Shown one piece after another: positions 1-9,273 of a stretch of DNA of 64,000 nucleotides. The stretch lies in contig OZ241973.1 of assembly GCA_965204295.1 (NCBI GenBank), positions 2,914,001-2,978,000 on the forward strand, in the 5' to 3' direction. Each line of letters opens with the position of its first letter. The first letter of the stretch is position 1. Below the pieces are notes generated by a model. That model was not told the origin of the DNA. It searched no databases and saw only the letters and a list, made by a program, of their open reading frames with translations. The stretch is from JAWKWH01 sp965204295. Lineage in GTDB: Bacteria > Pseudomonadota > Alphaproteobacteria > Rhizobiales > Rhizobiaceae. The position numbers and the translations under genes were made by a program.

Positions 1-426
1 ATCAGCGAATTCACCTTCAACATGCTTTCGCTGCTGGAGCGCGGGGAAGTGGACATCGCGGTTCATATCGAAGGCGAGGCGCTGTCGCTGAAGCGTCAAG
101 GCGCTCCGGTGGACGTCTGGGAATGGGATAGCAAACCGATCCTGACCCAGACCAAGACCATCAGCCGTTATGCCGACCCGATGCAAAAGAAGCTGGCTTT
201 CGCGTTGCTCAACCGCACGCTGAACCCCGAGTTTCTGAACGCGTTCGGGGACGAGTTCCTTTGGCGGCCGACCAATTCCGAGGCGACGATCACTGCGGCC
301 CTGGCGGCCGAAGGTGTGACCAACACGGCGGATGCCGTTTCCGCCTATTGGGTTCCGGACTGGGATTTCTTTGTTGCCAACAAGGCCGATATAACCGACC
401 GACTGAACCAGATCTTCGGGCTCTGA
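1..426 (+). CDS. ABC transporter substrate-binding protein, C-terminal part (5' end outside window)
   Basis: The frame is open from the first base and ends at the stop at 424-426, so only about the last 141 residues are present. The text resembles the C-terminal lobe of PotD/Fbp-type periplasmic binding proteins for polyamines or similar cations: a lysine/arginine-rich helix (about residues 60-75 of the fragment) that packs helical segments, then the usual closing PxxDxxxxxxxxxITDRxxxIF-like tail. It lies 52 nt upstream of an ABC ATPase of the matching PotA type, so the two are probably one importer. The permeases are not in the window and presumably lie further left. Substrate is unknown; the downstream HyuA-like and DUF917 genes suggest a hydantoin- or thiohydantoin-like nitrogen compound rather than a polyamine (inference). 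Confidence 0.8.
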   Translation: MSEFTFNMLSLLERGEVDIAVHIEGEALSLKRQGAPVDVWEWDSKPILTQTKTISRYADPMQKKLAFALLNRTLNPEFLNAFGDEFLWRPTNSEATITAALAAEGVTNTADAVSAYWVPDWDFFVANKADITDRLNQIFGL

Positions 427-478
427 TCCCAATCGCGGGCCGGTCCACGGCCCGCATACCCGTGCAGGAGAGCCGTGA

Positions 479-1534
479 ATGGCGTTTGTTGAATTCAGGG
501 GCGTCACCAAGAACTTCGGCAAGATACTTGCCGTGGACGAGTTGAATCTGGGCATCGAACAGGGCGAATTCTTTTCGCTGCTCGGTCCGTCGGGATGCGG
601 CAAGTCCACGACCTTGAGGATGCTGGCCGGGTTCATCGCGCCATCGACGGGCGCCATTAACGTGCACAGTCGCGATGTGACGCAGCTGCCGCCCGAGGCG
701 CGCGATATCGGCATCGTGTTTCAAAATTACGCGATTTTTCCGCACATGACGGTGTTCGACAACATCGCCTTCGGACTGATCGAACGGGGCGATGACCGGC
801 CTACGATCAAGCGCAAGGTCGAGGCCGCGCTGGAGCAGGTGGGGCTGACGGGCTACGGCGAACGCTATGAACGCGAGCTTTCAGGCGGCCAGAAACAACG
901 TGTGGCGCTGGCCCGCGTGCTGGTGATCGAACCGGAGATCCTGCTTTTGGACGAGCCGCTGTCGGCGCTCGACAAGAAGATGCGCGAAGAGATGAAATTC
1001 TGGATCAAGAATATCCAGAAGTCGGTCGGAATCACCACGATCTATGTCACCCACGATCAGTCCGAGGCCCTGACCATGTCGGACCGGATCGCCGTGATGA
1101 ATGAAGGCCGCGTCCTTCAGATCGGAACGCCGGTAGAGATTTACGAAGCGCCGGGCTCGCGCTTCATTGCCGAATTTATCGGCGAGTCAAATTTGCTTTC
1201 GGGGCGCATGAACGGTGATGGTCAGGTGGAAATCGGCGGCATTTCGGTGCCCCTGGAACCCGAAGTGCAGACCGCTGCATCCGGCCAAGCCGTTCATCTT
1301 CTGATCCGCCCCGAACAGATCCGGCTCGAGCCGACCGACGACGGCGAGCCCTCTCGGCTTCGGGGGCGGATCGCAGATGAGATTTATCAAGGCTCACTCC
1401 GTCGCTATCGCGTGGATACCATGGGGCAAACGGTAACGGTCGAGATCCCGAATCGGCCCGAACTGGCGCATCTGCTGATCGGTTCCGAGGTTGCGCTCTA
1501 CTGGCGGCCGGAAAGCGGCGTTCTGATCACATGA
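479..1534 (+). CDS. ABC transporter ATP-binding protein, PotA-like
   Basis: 351 residues, normal length for the spermidine/putrescine-type (PotA/FbpC) importer ATPases. Walker A GPSGCGKST is at about residues 36-44, the ABC signature LSGGQ at 134-138, Walker B ILLLDEP at 154-160, and the switch histidine sits in VTHDQ shortly after. The C-terminal third (from about residue 240) is a TOBE-type regulatory domain. It acts at the cytoplasmic face of the membrane, energising uptake with the binding protein encoded just upstream. The ATG follows a purine-rich stretch (GCAGGAGAGCC) that serves as ribosome binding site. It is co-directional with the HyuA-like and DUF917 genes 34 nt downstream, so import and breakdown of the substrate are probably co-expressed. 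Substrate not identifiable. Confidence 0.9.
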   Translation: MAFVEFRGVTKNFGKILAVDELNLGIEQGEFFSLLGPSGCGKSTTLRMLAGFIAPSTGAINVHSRDVTQLPPEARDIGIVFQNYAIFPHMTVFDNIAFGLIERGDDRPTIKRKVEAALEQVGLTGYGERYERELSGGQKQRVALARVLVIEPEILLLDEPLSALDKKMREEMKFWIKNIQKSVGITTIYVTHDQSEALTMSDRIAVMNEGRVLQIGTPVEIYEAPGSRFIAEFIGESNLLSGRMNGDGQVEIGGISVPLEPEVQTAASGQAVHLLIRPEQIRLEPTDDGEPSRLRGRIADEIYQGSLRRYRVDTMGQTVTVEIPNRPELAHLLIGSEVALYWRPESGVLIT

Positions 1535-1568
1535 CACGAACCTGGCCCAAAAATCTACGGACGCGCTC

Positions 1569-3107
1569 ATGAAGATCGGGGTAGACGTAGGAGGCACCAA
1601 TACCGATGCCGTGATCATGGGCCCCGCCGGCGTGGCGGGTTGGTGCAAGACGCCGACCACACCTGACGTCTTCAGTGGCATCGTCCAGGCAATCACCAAG
1701 GCCAAGGCGGAGGCCAGCGTGAATGTCGCCGATATCGATTGCGTGATGATCGGCACCACACAGTTCACAAATGCGGTGATCCAGCGCCGGTCGCTCTTGC
1801 CGGTGGGTATCATCCGGCTGTGCCTGCCCGCGACATCGGCGATCCCGCCCTTGACCGACTGGCCTGAAGACCTGGTCGCAATTATGGGGCGGAATGCGGT
1901 TCTGGGCGGCGGCGGCTATGAGTTTGACGGACGCGAGATTGCGCCGCTCGACGAGACCGCCGTGGCCCGCGCGGCGCGGGATTGGGCGAAGCAGGGGCTT
2001 AAGACCGCCGCCATCACCTCGGTGTTTTCGCCGATGAACGGCGCGATGGAACGGCGCGCGGCCGAGATCGTGCAGAACGAGGCCCCGGATATGGCAGTGT
2101 CACTGTCCTCCGAACTGGGCCAGTTCGGGCTGTTGCCGCGCGAGAACTCGACCATTATCAACGCCTCGCTGGCCGAACTTGCGACCCGCGTCGTGGGAGC
2201 GTTCCGCCAGGCGCTCGACGCGCTGGGGCTCAATGTGCCTTTGTTCATCAGCCAGAATGACGGTACGCTGATGCGGGTGGCAGACGTCGAACGCTACCCG
2301 GTCCTGACCTTCGCCTCGGGCCCGACGAATTCAATGCGCGGCGCCGTGTATCTGGCCGGGATCGCGGATGCGATGGTGGTCGATATCGGCGGCACCACCT
2401 CTGACATCGGCATGCTGCGCGAGGGGTTTCCTCGCCAGTCCACCCATTTCGTCGACGTGGGTGGCGTAAAAACGAATTTCCGAATGCCGGATGTGCTGGC
2501 CGTGGGACTGGGTGGCGGCAGCATCGTGCGAGAGGACGGCTTGCGCATCGGCCCGGACTCGGTGGGCTTTGAACTGACCAGCCGGGCGCTCTGCTTCGGC
2601 GGTGATACGCTGACCGCTACCGATATCGCTGTGGCCGGCGGCTGGGCTGACATCGGTGAGGCCAACGGGGTGAAGCGGGTCGGCAAGGATGTTGTCGCCG
2701 CCGCCCGTGCCGAGATGAAGCGGCTCATTGAAACCAATGTCGAGCGTATGAAAACCGAAGCACGCGATCTGCCGCTATTGGTGGTCGGTGGCGGGTCGAT
2801 CCTAGTCGATTGGGAAGTCGCCTCGGCGTCCGAAGTGCTTCGGCCCGACTATTCCTCGGTAGCCAATGCCGTTGGCGCGGCCATTGCGCAGGTGGCCGGC
2901 GAAGTGGAGCGGGTGGTTGCGATCAACGAGGCCAATCGCGAAGCGATACTGGAAGAGGCCAAATCAGAAGCCTGCGAAAACGCGATCAAGGCTGGCGCGA
3001 CCGCAGCCAGTATCGAGGTGATTGAAGTCGAGCAGATTCCAATCAGCTATCTTCCCGGAAACCCGTCGCGGCTGCGGGTCAAGGCGGTGGGCGATCTGCC
3101 CGTGTGA
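1569..3107 (+). CDS. hydantoinase/oxoprolinase-family ATPase (short HyuA-like protein)
   Basis: 512 residues. The N-terminus has the ASKHA-type phosphate loop GVDVGGTNTD (residues 4-13) and a second nucleotide-binding segment VVDIGGTTSD sits near the middle, both hallmarks of the HyuA/oxoprolinase A family that couples ATP hydrolysis to opening of a cyclic amide. It is shorter than the 690-residue HyuA encoded near 58-60 kb: the C-terminal domain that normally pairs with HyuB is missing, and no HyuB gene follows. Instead the next gene, 13 nt downstream, is a DUF917 protein, a recurring partner of this short form. The likely role is ATP-dependent activation or opening of an imported five-membered ring compound, with DUF917 as partner (inference from family and context). 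Confidence 0.82.
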   Translation: MKIGVDVGGTNTDAVIMGPAGVAGWCKTPTTPDVFSGIVQAITKAKAEASVNVADIDCVMIGTTQFTNAVIQRRSLLPVGIIRLCLPATSAIPPLTDWPEDLVAIMGRNAVLGGGGYEFDGREIAPLDETAVARAARDWAKQGLKTAAITSVFSPMNGAMERRAAEIVQNEAPDMAVSLSSELGQFGLLPRENSTIINASLAELATRVVGAFRQALDALGLNVPLFISQNDGTLMRVADVERYPVLTFASGPTNSMRGAVYLAGIADAMVVDIGGTTSDIGMLREGFPRQSTHFVDVGGVKTNFRMPDVLAVGLGGGSIVREDGLRIGPDSVGFELTSRALCFGGDTLTATDIAVAGGWADIGEANGVKRVGKDVVAAARAEMKRLIETNVERMKTEARDLPLLVVGGGSILVDWEVASASEVLRPDYSSVANAVGAAIAQVAGEVERVVAINEANREAILEEAKSEACENAIKAGATAASIEVIEVEQIPISYLPGNPSRLRVKAVGDLPV

Positions 3108-3120
3108 TCAAGGGAATGCC

Positions 3121-4224
3121 ATGGAACTGAAGCTGGAAGATGTCGACAATCTGTGTACCGGCGCGGCCTTTCTGGGTGCCGGCGGCGGGGGTGATCCCTA
3201 TATCGGCGGACTGATGGTCAAGGCCGAGCTGCGCGCCGGGCGACGGATCGAAATCATTGATCCCGATACACTCTGCGAAGAAGAGCTGGTGATCCCGACG
3301 GCGATGATGGGCGCGCCGACTGTATTGCTGGAGAAGATCCCGTCCGGCGAAGAACCGCTCCTGGCGCTGAAAGCGGTTGAAGAGTCGCTTGGCCGCAAGG
3401 CCACAGCAACTATGCCGACTGAGGTCGGCGGCATCAACTCCACCATTCCGCTATTCGTCGGCGCGCGGTTGGGTATTCCGGTCGTCGACGCCGACGGCCA
3501 GGGGCGGGCCTTTCCGGAACTGCAGATGGAGACCTTTGCCATCGAAGGCGTGGCCGGCACCCCGATGGGGATTGCCAATGAACACGGCGATTTCGCCACC
3601 ATCAGCACCGACGACCACCATCGGATGGAATGGATCGCGCGAGGCATCACCATCCGATTTGGCGGCACGGCCTATTTCGCCAATTACCCGATGACGGGGG
3701 CAGAGGTGAAACGCGCCTCGGTCAAACACACGCTTTCGCTGGCCCGACAGATCGGCAACATCATTCACACGGCGCGCAAACGTAAACACGATCCCTTCGA
3801 AGAGCTCGAAGCCTTTCTTGCGACCACCAGCTACAGCGTGGCCAAACAGGTGTTTTCCGGAAAGATCGTTGATCTCGACCGGCAGATACGTCAGGGCTTC
3901 ACGATGGGAAAGGTTACCATCGCCTCAGACGACCTTCCCGCGCGCGCTTGCACGATCTCCTTTCAGAACGAAAACCTCATCGCTCGCGCCTCGGATGAGT
4001 TGCTTGCCGTGGTGCCGGACATCATCACGATCTTAGACGCCGAAACTGCGGTACCGATTACAAATGAAACCCTTCGTTACGGTCAACGGGTCGTGGTCAT
4101 GGCAGTTGGCGTGCCGGAAATCATGCGCAGCCCGGCTGCCCTCAAACAGTTCGGCCCCGGCGCTTTTGGTCTCGAAGAAAACTATGTGCCGCTGGCAGGG
4201 TCGTCGGACCCTGAGCACTCCTGA
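3121..4224 (+). CDS. DUF917 family protein (S-methyl-thiohydantoin desulfurase-type family)
   Basis: 367 residues from the ATG at 3121, preceded by AAGGGAATGCC; an in-frame upstream ATG at 3022 would overlap the previous gene by 85 nt and is not favoured. The N-terminal glycine-rich segment GAAFLGAGGGGDPYIGG (about residues 13-29) and the later PTEVGG and FPELQMETF segments are typical of DUF917. Pfam has linked this family to S-methyl-thiohydantoin desulfurization; the precise activity here is not known. The gene is the last of the importer/HyuA-like operon, and the HyuA-like ATPase directly upstream is its usual neighbour. A decayed IS4-type transposase begins 3 nt after its stop codon, so anything originally downstream may have been lost. 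Confidence 0.85.
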   Translation: MELKLEDVDNLCTGAAFLGAGGGGDPYIGGLMVKAELRAGRRIEIIDPDTLCEEELVIPTAMMGAPTVLLEKIPSGEEPLLALKAVEESLGRKATATMPTEVGGINSTIPLFVGARLGIPVVDADGQGRAFPELQMETFAIEGVAGTPMGIANEHGDFATISTDDHHRMEWIARGITIRFGGTAYFANYPMTGAEVKRASVKHTLSLARQIGNIIHTARKRKHDPFEELEAFLATTSYSVAKQVFSGKIVDLDRQIRQGFTMGKVTIASDDLPARACTISFQNENLIARASDELLAVVPDIITILDAETAVPITNETLRYGQRVVVMAVGVPEIMRSPAALKQFGPGAFGLEENYVPLAGSSDPEHS

Positions 4225-4227
4225 AGG

Positions 4228-4935
4228 TCAACCGCGCTGGGAATACGGTGGTCGCAGGTGGAGCCGGCCAAAGCGGACCGAAAGTCGTGCCTTGCGTGCC
4301 GCTCGCCCGGGCCTGGCAGGCAGATCAAGGGCAGAATATCCCAGGCGCGGCCAGCTTCCCGCCACCCACGAGTGCAAGGTCATGCATGGCGCGCACCAGC
4401 AGACGCACATGTGCCGGCTCGCAGTCGGCCACCACCGTCACGCGCGCCGCGCCTTCGACCTGCCCGGCTTTGTGCGCCGCATCCAGCCACCGCCCGCTCC
4501 GCCGATCCTGAAACGCCCAGTTGCTCAGGCTCGCCCTACCGCCTGTCGTGCGTTCCATAAACCGGGCATCTAGCGCGCCCAAAACCGCGCCGCTCTCCAC
4601 ATCCACCGCGATCATCGCGTGCAGAAAGTTCCCGCCGCTGCCCACCGCCCGCGTCACCGTCGTATCCTGGATCGCCAGAACATCCCGGCCCGCGCAGGCC
4701 ACCTGCGTCCGCGTAAAGGCGGTGGCGATCATCTCGTTTGTTGTCACGGATGGATTGCGCACAAACCGCGTGAAGCAGACCTCGCCGGCCCGACCCCCGT
4801 CAAGACGGCGCAACCCGCACACCGCGCGCGCCATGAGAGACCGCCAGAAAATCGGCCCCCTTTTTCCAGGCGCCGATCCCCAAAACTACCCAAACCCATC
4901 TCCATCATCCCCTCCATTTTCAAAAAGAAAATCAA
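4228..4935 (-). pseudogene. decayed IS4-family (Tn5-like) transposase, N-terminal half
   Basis: Reading on the minus strand, three consecutive pieces in different frames add up to the first part of a Tn5-like transposase. First comes FGDRRLEK (near 4890), then a one-base frame change near 4830 into MARAVCGLRRLDGGRAGE and the RNPSVTTNEM segment. The first catalytic aspartate follows in LAIQDTT, then the second-aspartate region VVADCE, which is shortened by about a dozen residues before AHVRLLVRA. A second frame change near 4325 leads to LPARPGRAARKA and the copy stops at 4228. The glutamate-bearing C-terminal half is absent, so it cannot transpose. Terminal repeats were not recognised. The 175 bases to its right (4936-5110) hold no gene I can support. 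Confidence 0.8.
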
Positions 4936-5110
4936 AAGACATCAGCCTATGCAAGAAGATGTGTGAATGTCATAGCCCGCCGAACCGGGACGGTATCGCA
5001 CCGCGCGTAGCCTTACTTGGATGAGATCATGGATTGGCTCTCGCCCGGGCGATCCGACCCAGCGGGTCGTATTCATGAAGACCGCGCAGGGCAGGGCCCG
5101 TCGCACCCAA

Positions 5111-5138
5111 GAATAATGCGACGCCGGGGGCCGTCGCA
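5111..5138 (-). terminator. rho-independent-type terminator of the agl operon
   Basis: A perfect 7-bp inverted repeat TGCGACG (5117-5123) / CGTCGCA (5132-5138) encloses an 8-base GC-rich loop. Read on the minus strand the stem is followed directly by TTATTCTT, a T-rich tract. It begins 13 bases downstream of the aglK stop codon, the right place to end the operon. Confidence 0.6.
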
Positions 5139-5150
5139 ATGGGACAGCGG

Positions 5151-6251
5151 TTATAGGTACAGCAGCGACCCGCCGTTGGCGAAGACATGCACCTTGGACG
5201 GTTGGGCGTTCAGCTTCACCGTATCGCCGCGCAGATCGGCATGGATGCCCGGCAGCTTGGCGATCACCGCCTCACGGCCGTTCCGTGGCGCGAAATAAAG
5301 CACCGTCACTTCACCCAGCGCTTCGAGGATGTTCACCTTGCCCTCGTAAATATGGGGATCGTTCGCGTTCTCGACCTCCATCAGATCTTCGGGCCGTACA
5401 CCCACATTGACATTCCGCCCCTTGTCGCTGGCCTGGCTCGGCACGTTTGAAATCGCCGTGCCGCCGTCCTCGACGCTGATCTTCGTCCGTTCGCCGGTCT
5501 CGACGATCTTACCCGGGATCAGGTTCATCGCGGGCGAGCCGATGAACCGGGCGACGAATTCATTTTCGGGCTTTTCGTAAAGCTCCAGCGGTGTCCCCAC
5601 CTGACCGATGCCCTCGCCCACCGTCAGCACGACGATGCGGCTGGCCAAGGTCATCGCCTCGACCTGATCGTGAGTGACGTAGATCATCGTCGAATCAGGC
5701 ATCGACTCCTTCAACTGCGCGATCTCTATCCGTGTGGCGACGCGCAGCGCGGCGTCGAGGTTCGAAAGCGGCTCGTCGAACAAAAATACCTTGGGGTCGC
5801 GCACGATGGACCGGCCGATGGCCACCCGCTGGCGCTGACCGCCCGACAACGCCTTGGGCAGGCGATCGAGATAGGGGGTAAGTTGCAGGGTCTTCGCGGC
5901 CTTTTCGACCGCAGCGTCGATCTCGGCCCGGCTCTTCCTGGCCAGTTTCAGGGCGAAGGTCATGTTGTCGCGCACGGTCATGTGCGGATAAAGCGCGTAG
6001 GACTGGAACACCATGGCGATGCCGCGCTGCGCGGGCGGCACGTCGTTCACGACCACACCATCGATCTCCAGCGTCCCGGCGGTGATCTTCTCCAGCCCCG
6101 CGATCATCCGCAGAAGCGTGGATTTGCCACAGCCCGAGGGGCCCACGAAGACGATCAGTTCGCCCTGGCTGATGTTCAGGTTGATGTTCTTCAACACCTC
6201 GACCGTGCCGCCGTAAGTCTTGCCGATATCGGTCAGTTTCAGATCGGCCAT
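5151..6251 (-). CDS. aglK: alpha-glucoside ABC transporter ATP-binding protein
   Basis: 366 residues, MalK/UgpC-type sugar importer ATPase. Walker A GPSGCGKST is at residues 37-45, signature LSGGQ at 135-139, Walker B VFLFDE at 155-160 and the switch histidine in VTHDQ; a TOBE-type domain occupies the last 110 residues. It powers uptake through the AglF/AglG permeases with AglE as binding protein. The start ATG overlaps the end of aglA by 13 nt, consistent with translational coupling. Gene order aglE-aglF-aglG-aglA-aglK matches the alpha-glucoside operon known from Sinorhizobium meliloti and relatives, which underlies the name; it is the last gene before the terminator. Confidence 0.92.
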   Translation of the reverse strand: MADLKLTDIGKTYGGTVEVLKNINLNISQGELIVFVGPSGCGKSTLLRMIAGLEKITAGTLEIDGVVVNDVPPAQRGIAMVFQSYALYPHMTVRDNMTFALKLARKSRAEIDAAVEKAAKTLQLTPYLDRLPKALSGGQRQRVAIGRSIVRDPKVFLFDEPLSNLDAALRVATRIEIAQLKESMPDSTMIYVTHDQVEAMTLASRIVVLTVGEGIGQVGTPLELYEKPENEFVARFIGSPAMNLIPGKIVETGERTKISVEDGGTAISNVPSQASDKGRNVNVGVRPEDLMEVENANDPHIYEGKVNILEALGEVTVLYFAPRNGREAVIAKLPGIHADLRGDTVKLNAQPSKVHVFANGGSLLYL

Positions 6252-7930
6252 TCACTCTCCCTTCGGTCTTTCTTGTTGGCGCCCAGGGCGAAATACGCCT
6301 GATAGGGCGGCAAGGTTATTCCGCAGTCGGCGACCTTCACCCCGAACGGCGCCCCCTTGTCCCGGCTCCACTCGCCCGGCGGCAATTCCACCGGCAGGGC
6401 GGTGTCGGTCAGGTTGAAGGCGCAGAACATCCGCGTGCCTTTGTATTCGCGGATCATCGCGAAATAGTCGTGGCGCGCCTCGACCACGCGCGCGTCGCCC
6501 TTGATCAGCACCGGGTGGGCCTGGCGAAACGCGATCATCGCACGGTAGAACGACAGGGTCGATTCCGCATCCCGGCTCTGGTTCAACGCCGCGCGGTTCA
6601 GATGCTCCATCGCCACGGGCAGCCAGGGCTTACCGTCAGAGAAGCCGCCATTGGCGTTGTCCCGCACCCAGGGGATCGGCGTGCGGCAGCCGTCGCGGCC
6701 CTTGAACTTGGGCCAGAAACGGATGCCATAGGGATCCTGCAACTCCTCATAGGACACGTAAGCCTCGGTCAGGCCCAGCTCTTCGCCCTGATAAAGGCAG
6801 ACCGACCCGCGCAAGCTCAGGAGCAGCCCGGCGTAGAGCCTACGCGCCTCTTCGCCCAGGTTCCAGCGCGAGGCGTGGCGCACGACGTCGTGGTTGGAAA
6901 ACGCCCAGCACGCCCAGCCGTCCCCGATGCCTTCCTCGTATTGAGTCAGCACCTGTTCCACGCGGGCGCCGGTCGGCTCGGTCGGCGACAGGAACTCGAA
7001 GGAATAGCACATATGCACCTTGTCGCCGCCCGATGTGTATTGCGCCAGAATTTCCATGCCGCGCCGGGCATCGCCGACCTCGCCCACCGCCGTGGCGGCC
7101 GGGAAGTCGTCCAGCACCGCGCGAAACCGCTTCAGGAATTCCAGGTTCTCGGGCCGGTTCTTGTCATACAGGTGATCCTGCCAGTTATAGGGGTTTACCG
7201 GCGGCGCGATGGCGTCGTTGCGCTGGCCGGGCTTCAGCGCCGGATTGTCGCGCAATTCGCGGTCGTGGAAGTAGAAGTTGATGGTATCCAGACGGAAGCC
7301 GTCGACTCCCCGATCCAGCCAGAAGCGCGCGACATCCAGAAGCTCTTGCTGGACCTCCGGGTCATGCAGATTCAGGTCGGGCTGTTCTTTCAGGAAGTTG
7401 TGCAGATAGTACTGCATCCGTTCGCCGTCCCATTCCCAAGCCGGGCCGCCGAAGATCGACAGCCAGTTGTTGGGCGGCGAGCCATCGGGCCTGGCGTCGG
7501 CCCAGACATACCAGTCGGCCCTGGCGTTTTCGCGGCTTGATCGGCTTTCCTGGAACCAAGGATGCCGTTCGCTGGTGTGGCTGAGCACCAGGTCGATCAG
7601 AACCTTCAGCCCCAGCCCGTGCGCGCGTTGGATCAACGCGTCGAAATCGCCCAGCGTGCCGAATATCGGATCGACGTCGCGATAGTCGCTGACGTCATAA
7701 CCGAAATCCAGCATCGGCGAGCGGAAAAAGGGCGAGATCCAGATCGCATCGACGCCCAGTTCCGCCACGTGCGGTAAACGGTGGATGATGCCCGCCAGGT
7801 CGCCAATGCCGTCGCCATTGCTGTCTTGAAAGCTGCGCGGATAAATCTGGTAGATCACCGCGCCGCGCCACCAGTCGGAATCGACAGACACGCTTGGTCG
7901 GGTCTGAACCATGGGGGCGGGCAGGTTCAT
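6239..7930 (-). CDS. aglA: GH13 alpha-glucosidase of the agl operon
   Basis: 563 residues from the ATG at 7930; the open frame continues upstream but only as a shadow inside aglG, and an ATG seven codons in is an alternative. It is a cytoplasmic glycoside hydrolase family 13 alpha-glucosidase. The barrel starts with WWRGAVIYQIYPRSF (residues 20-34); the nucleophile aspartate is D215 in GFRLD, the acid/base glutamate E284 in VGEVGD, and the transition-state aspartate D348 in FSNHD. No signal peptide is present, so imported sucrose, maltose or trehalose-like sugars would be split inside the cell. It sits between the permease gene aglG and the ATPase gene aglK, as in the rhizobial agl operon. 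Confidence 0.93.
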   Translation of the reverse strand: MNLPAPMVQTRPSVSVDSDWWRGAVIYQIYPRSFQDSNGDGIGDLAGIIHRLPHVAELGVDAIWISPFFRSPMLDFGYDVSDYRDVDPIFGTLGDFDALIQRAHGLGLKVLIDLVLSHTSERHPWFQESRSSRENARADWYVWADARPDGSPPNNWLSIFGGPAWEWDGERMQYYLHNFLKEQPDLNLHDPEVQQELLDVARFWLDRGVDGFRLDTINFYFHDRELRDNPALKPGQRNDAIAPPVNPYNWQDHLYDKNRPENLEFLKRFRAVLDDFPAATAVGEVGDARRGMEILAQYTSGGDKVHMCYSFEFLSPTEPTGARVEQVLTQYEEGIGDGWACWAFSNHDVVRHASRWNLGEEARRLYAGLLLSLRGSVCLYQGEELGLTEAYVSYEELQDPYGIRFWPKFKGRDGCRTPIPWVRDNANGGFSDGKPWLPVAMEHLNRAALNQSRDAESTLSFYRAMIAFRQAHPVLIKGDARVVEARHDYFAMIREYKGTRMFCAFNLTDTALPVELPPGEWSRDKGAPFGVKVADCGITLPPYQAYFALGANKKDRRESEWPI

Positions 7931-7941
7931 GGAGACAGTCC

Positions 7942-9273
7942 CTACTTCACCGATCCCGCGAGCAGACCACGGACCAGGTATTTCTGCATTGCAAAGAACA
8001 CTACCAGCGGCACGGCGATCGACACGAACGCCGCTGTGGCGAGGATTTCCCAGTTGCCGCCGCGGGTGCCCAGAAGCTCGACGATGGCGTTGGTCATCAC
8101 GGTCGTCTCGCCGGTGGCGTCGATCAGGAACACCTTGGCGACCAGCAGGTCGTTCCAGGTCCAGAGGAACTGGAAGATCGCAAACGACGCCAGCGCGGGG
8201 AACGACAGCGGCAGGATGATCCGAACGAAGATCTGGAAATCCGTGGCGCCATCGACCTTGGCGCATTCGATGATGTCGCGCGGCAGACCGACCATGTAGT
8301 TGCGCAGAAGATAGATCGCCAGCGGAAGGCCAAAGCCCGTGTGCGCCAGCCAGATGCCCAGGTATCCTTTGCCGATTCCAATCCCGAGATGCAACTTCAA
8401 CAGCGGGATCAGCGCCAGTTGCAGCGGCACGACCAGAAGGCCCACAACCGCCGCGATCAGCAGCGCGCGGCCCGGAAAGTCCATCCAGGCCAGCGCATAC
8501 GCGGCGAAGGCCGCGATCACGATGGGTATCGCCGTCGCCGGGATCGTCACCGTCAATGTGCTGAAGAACGCCCCCGCCATGTCGTCGGTCGTCTGCGCGC
8601 CCTCGGCCTGGCCGCTGGACAGGCCGAACGCCATCGAAAGAAGAACCAGCAACAGAATGGCCCCAGCCCCCGGAATCACGCCGGCTATCGCCGACTCGTT
8701 GCCCCGGAAAATAAAGCGGGCAACGAAGTAGAAGATCAGGGCGGCGAAGGAATAGATGATCAGGTTCTTCACCACTTCCTTGCCAAGCACCGTATCGTAG
8801 TTGGCAAGCGTGAATTCCGGCGGTGTTTCGGCGGTCACAAAGACCCGTTTCCCGCGCCGTCCCTCGAAGGGTTCGTCGCTTTCCATCCGATAGGCGCCAT
8901 CGGCCTCTACCGTGATCGTGCCGCCGTCGCGCAACCCGGCGGTGTCGCCGGCCTGATAGGCGTCGATTTCACGTGACGAGACACCCCAGACGCTGATGTT
9001 GGCCTCCGACCCTTTCTCAAACAGATTCCCTTCGATCACATAGACGCCGTTCCGCTGCACCTGCCGGTCGGGTTCCGCCGTGCGCAGGGTCAGGTTTTGC
9101 TCGGACGGAAAAAGCGCCTTCCACCAGCCCGAGGTGGCGATCTGGTCGGCGGTGCGGAACGACGACGCAAACAGGCCCACGGTCGGGAACAGCCAGACGA
9201 AGACCAGGAGCGCGACCGAGATGTGAACTGCCCATGTCAGCGAGGATTTGGCGCCGGCCACGTTGTCCATCAC
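7942..9273 (-). CDS. aglG: alpha-glucoside ABC transporter permease AglG
   Basis: 443 residues. One membrane segment near residues 12-32 is followed by a long soluble (periplasmic) stretch of roughly 140 residues, then the usual run of membrane helices. The EAA loop that contacts the ATPase reads ECAKVDGATDFQIF. The large loop between the first two helices is a feature of AglG-type permeases and makes the protein longer than typical MalG. It pairs with AglF to form the transmembrane channel. The start overlaps the end of aglF by 4 nt (ATGA-type), and aglA follows after 11 nt, so the genes are translated as one operon. Confidence 0.9.
   Translation of the reverse strand: MMDNVAGAKSSLTWAVHISVALLVFVWLFPTVGLFASSFRTADQIATSGWWKALFPSEQNLTLRTAEPDRQVQRNGVYVIEGNLFEKGSEANISVWGVSSREIDAYQAGDTAGLRDGGTITVEADGAYRMESDEPFEGRRGKRVFVTAETPPEFTLANYDTVLGKEVVKNLIIYSFAALIFYFVARFIFRGNESAIAGVIPGAGAILLLVLLSMAFGLSSGQAEGAQTTDDMAGAFFSTLTVTIPATAIPIVIAAFAAYALAWMDFPGRALLIAAVVGLLVVPLQLALIPLLKLHLGIGIGKGYLGIWLAHTGFGLPLAIYLLRNYMVGLPRDIIECAKVDGATDFQIFVRIILPLSFPALASFAIFQFLWTWNDLLVAKVFLIDATGETTVMTNAIVELLGTRGGNWEILATAAFVSIAVPLVVFFAMQKYLVRGLLAGSVK

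Noticed and set aside
4936..5110. Small open frames between the IS4 relic and the agl terminator
   Set aside because: Short frames on both strands have no ribosome binding site, no recognisable motif and atypical composition.
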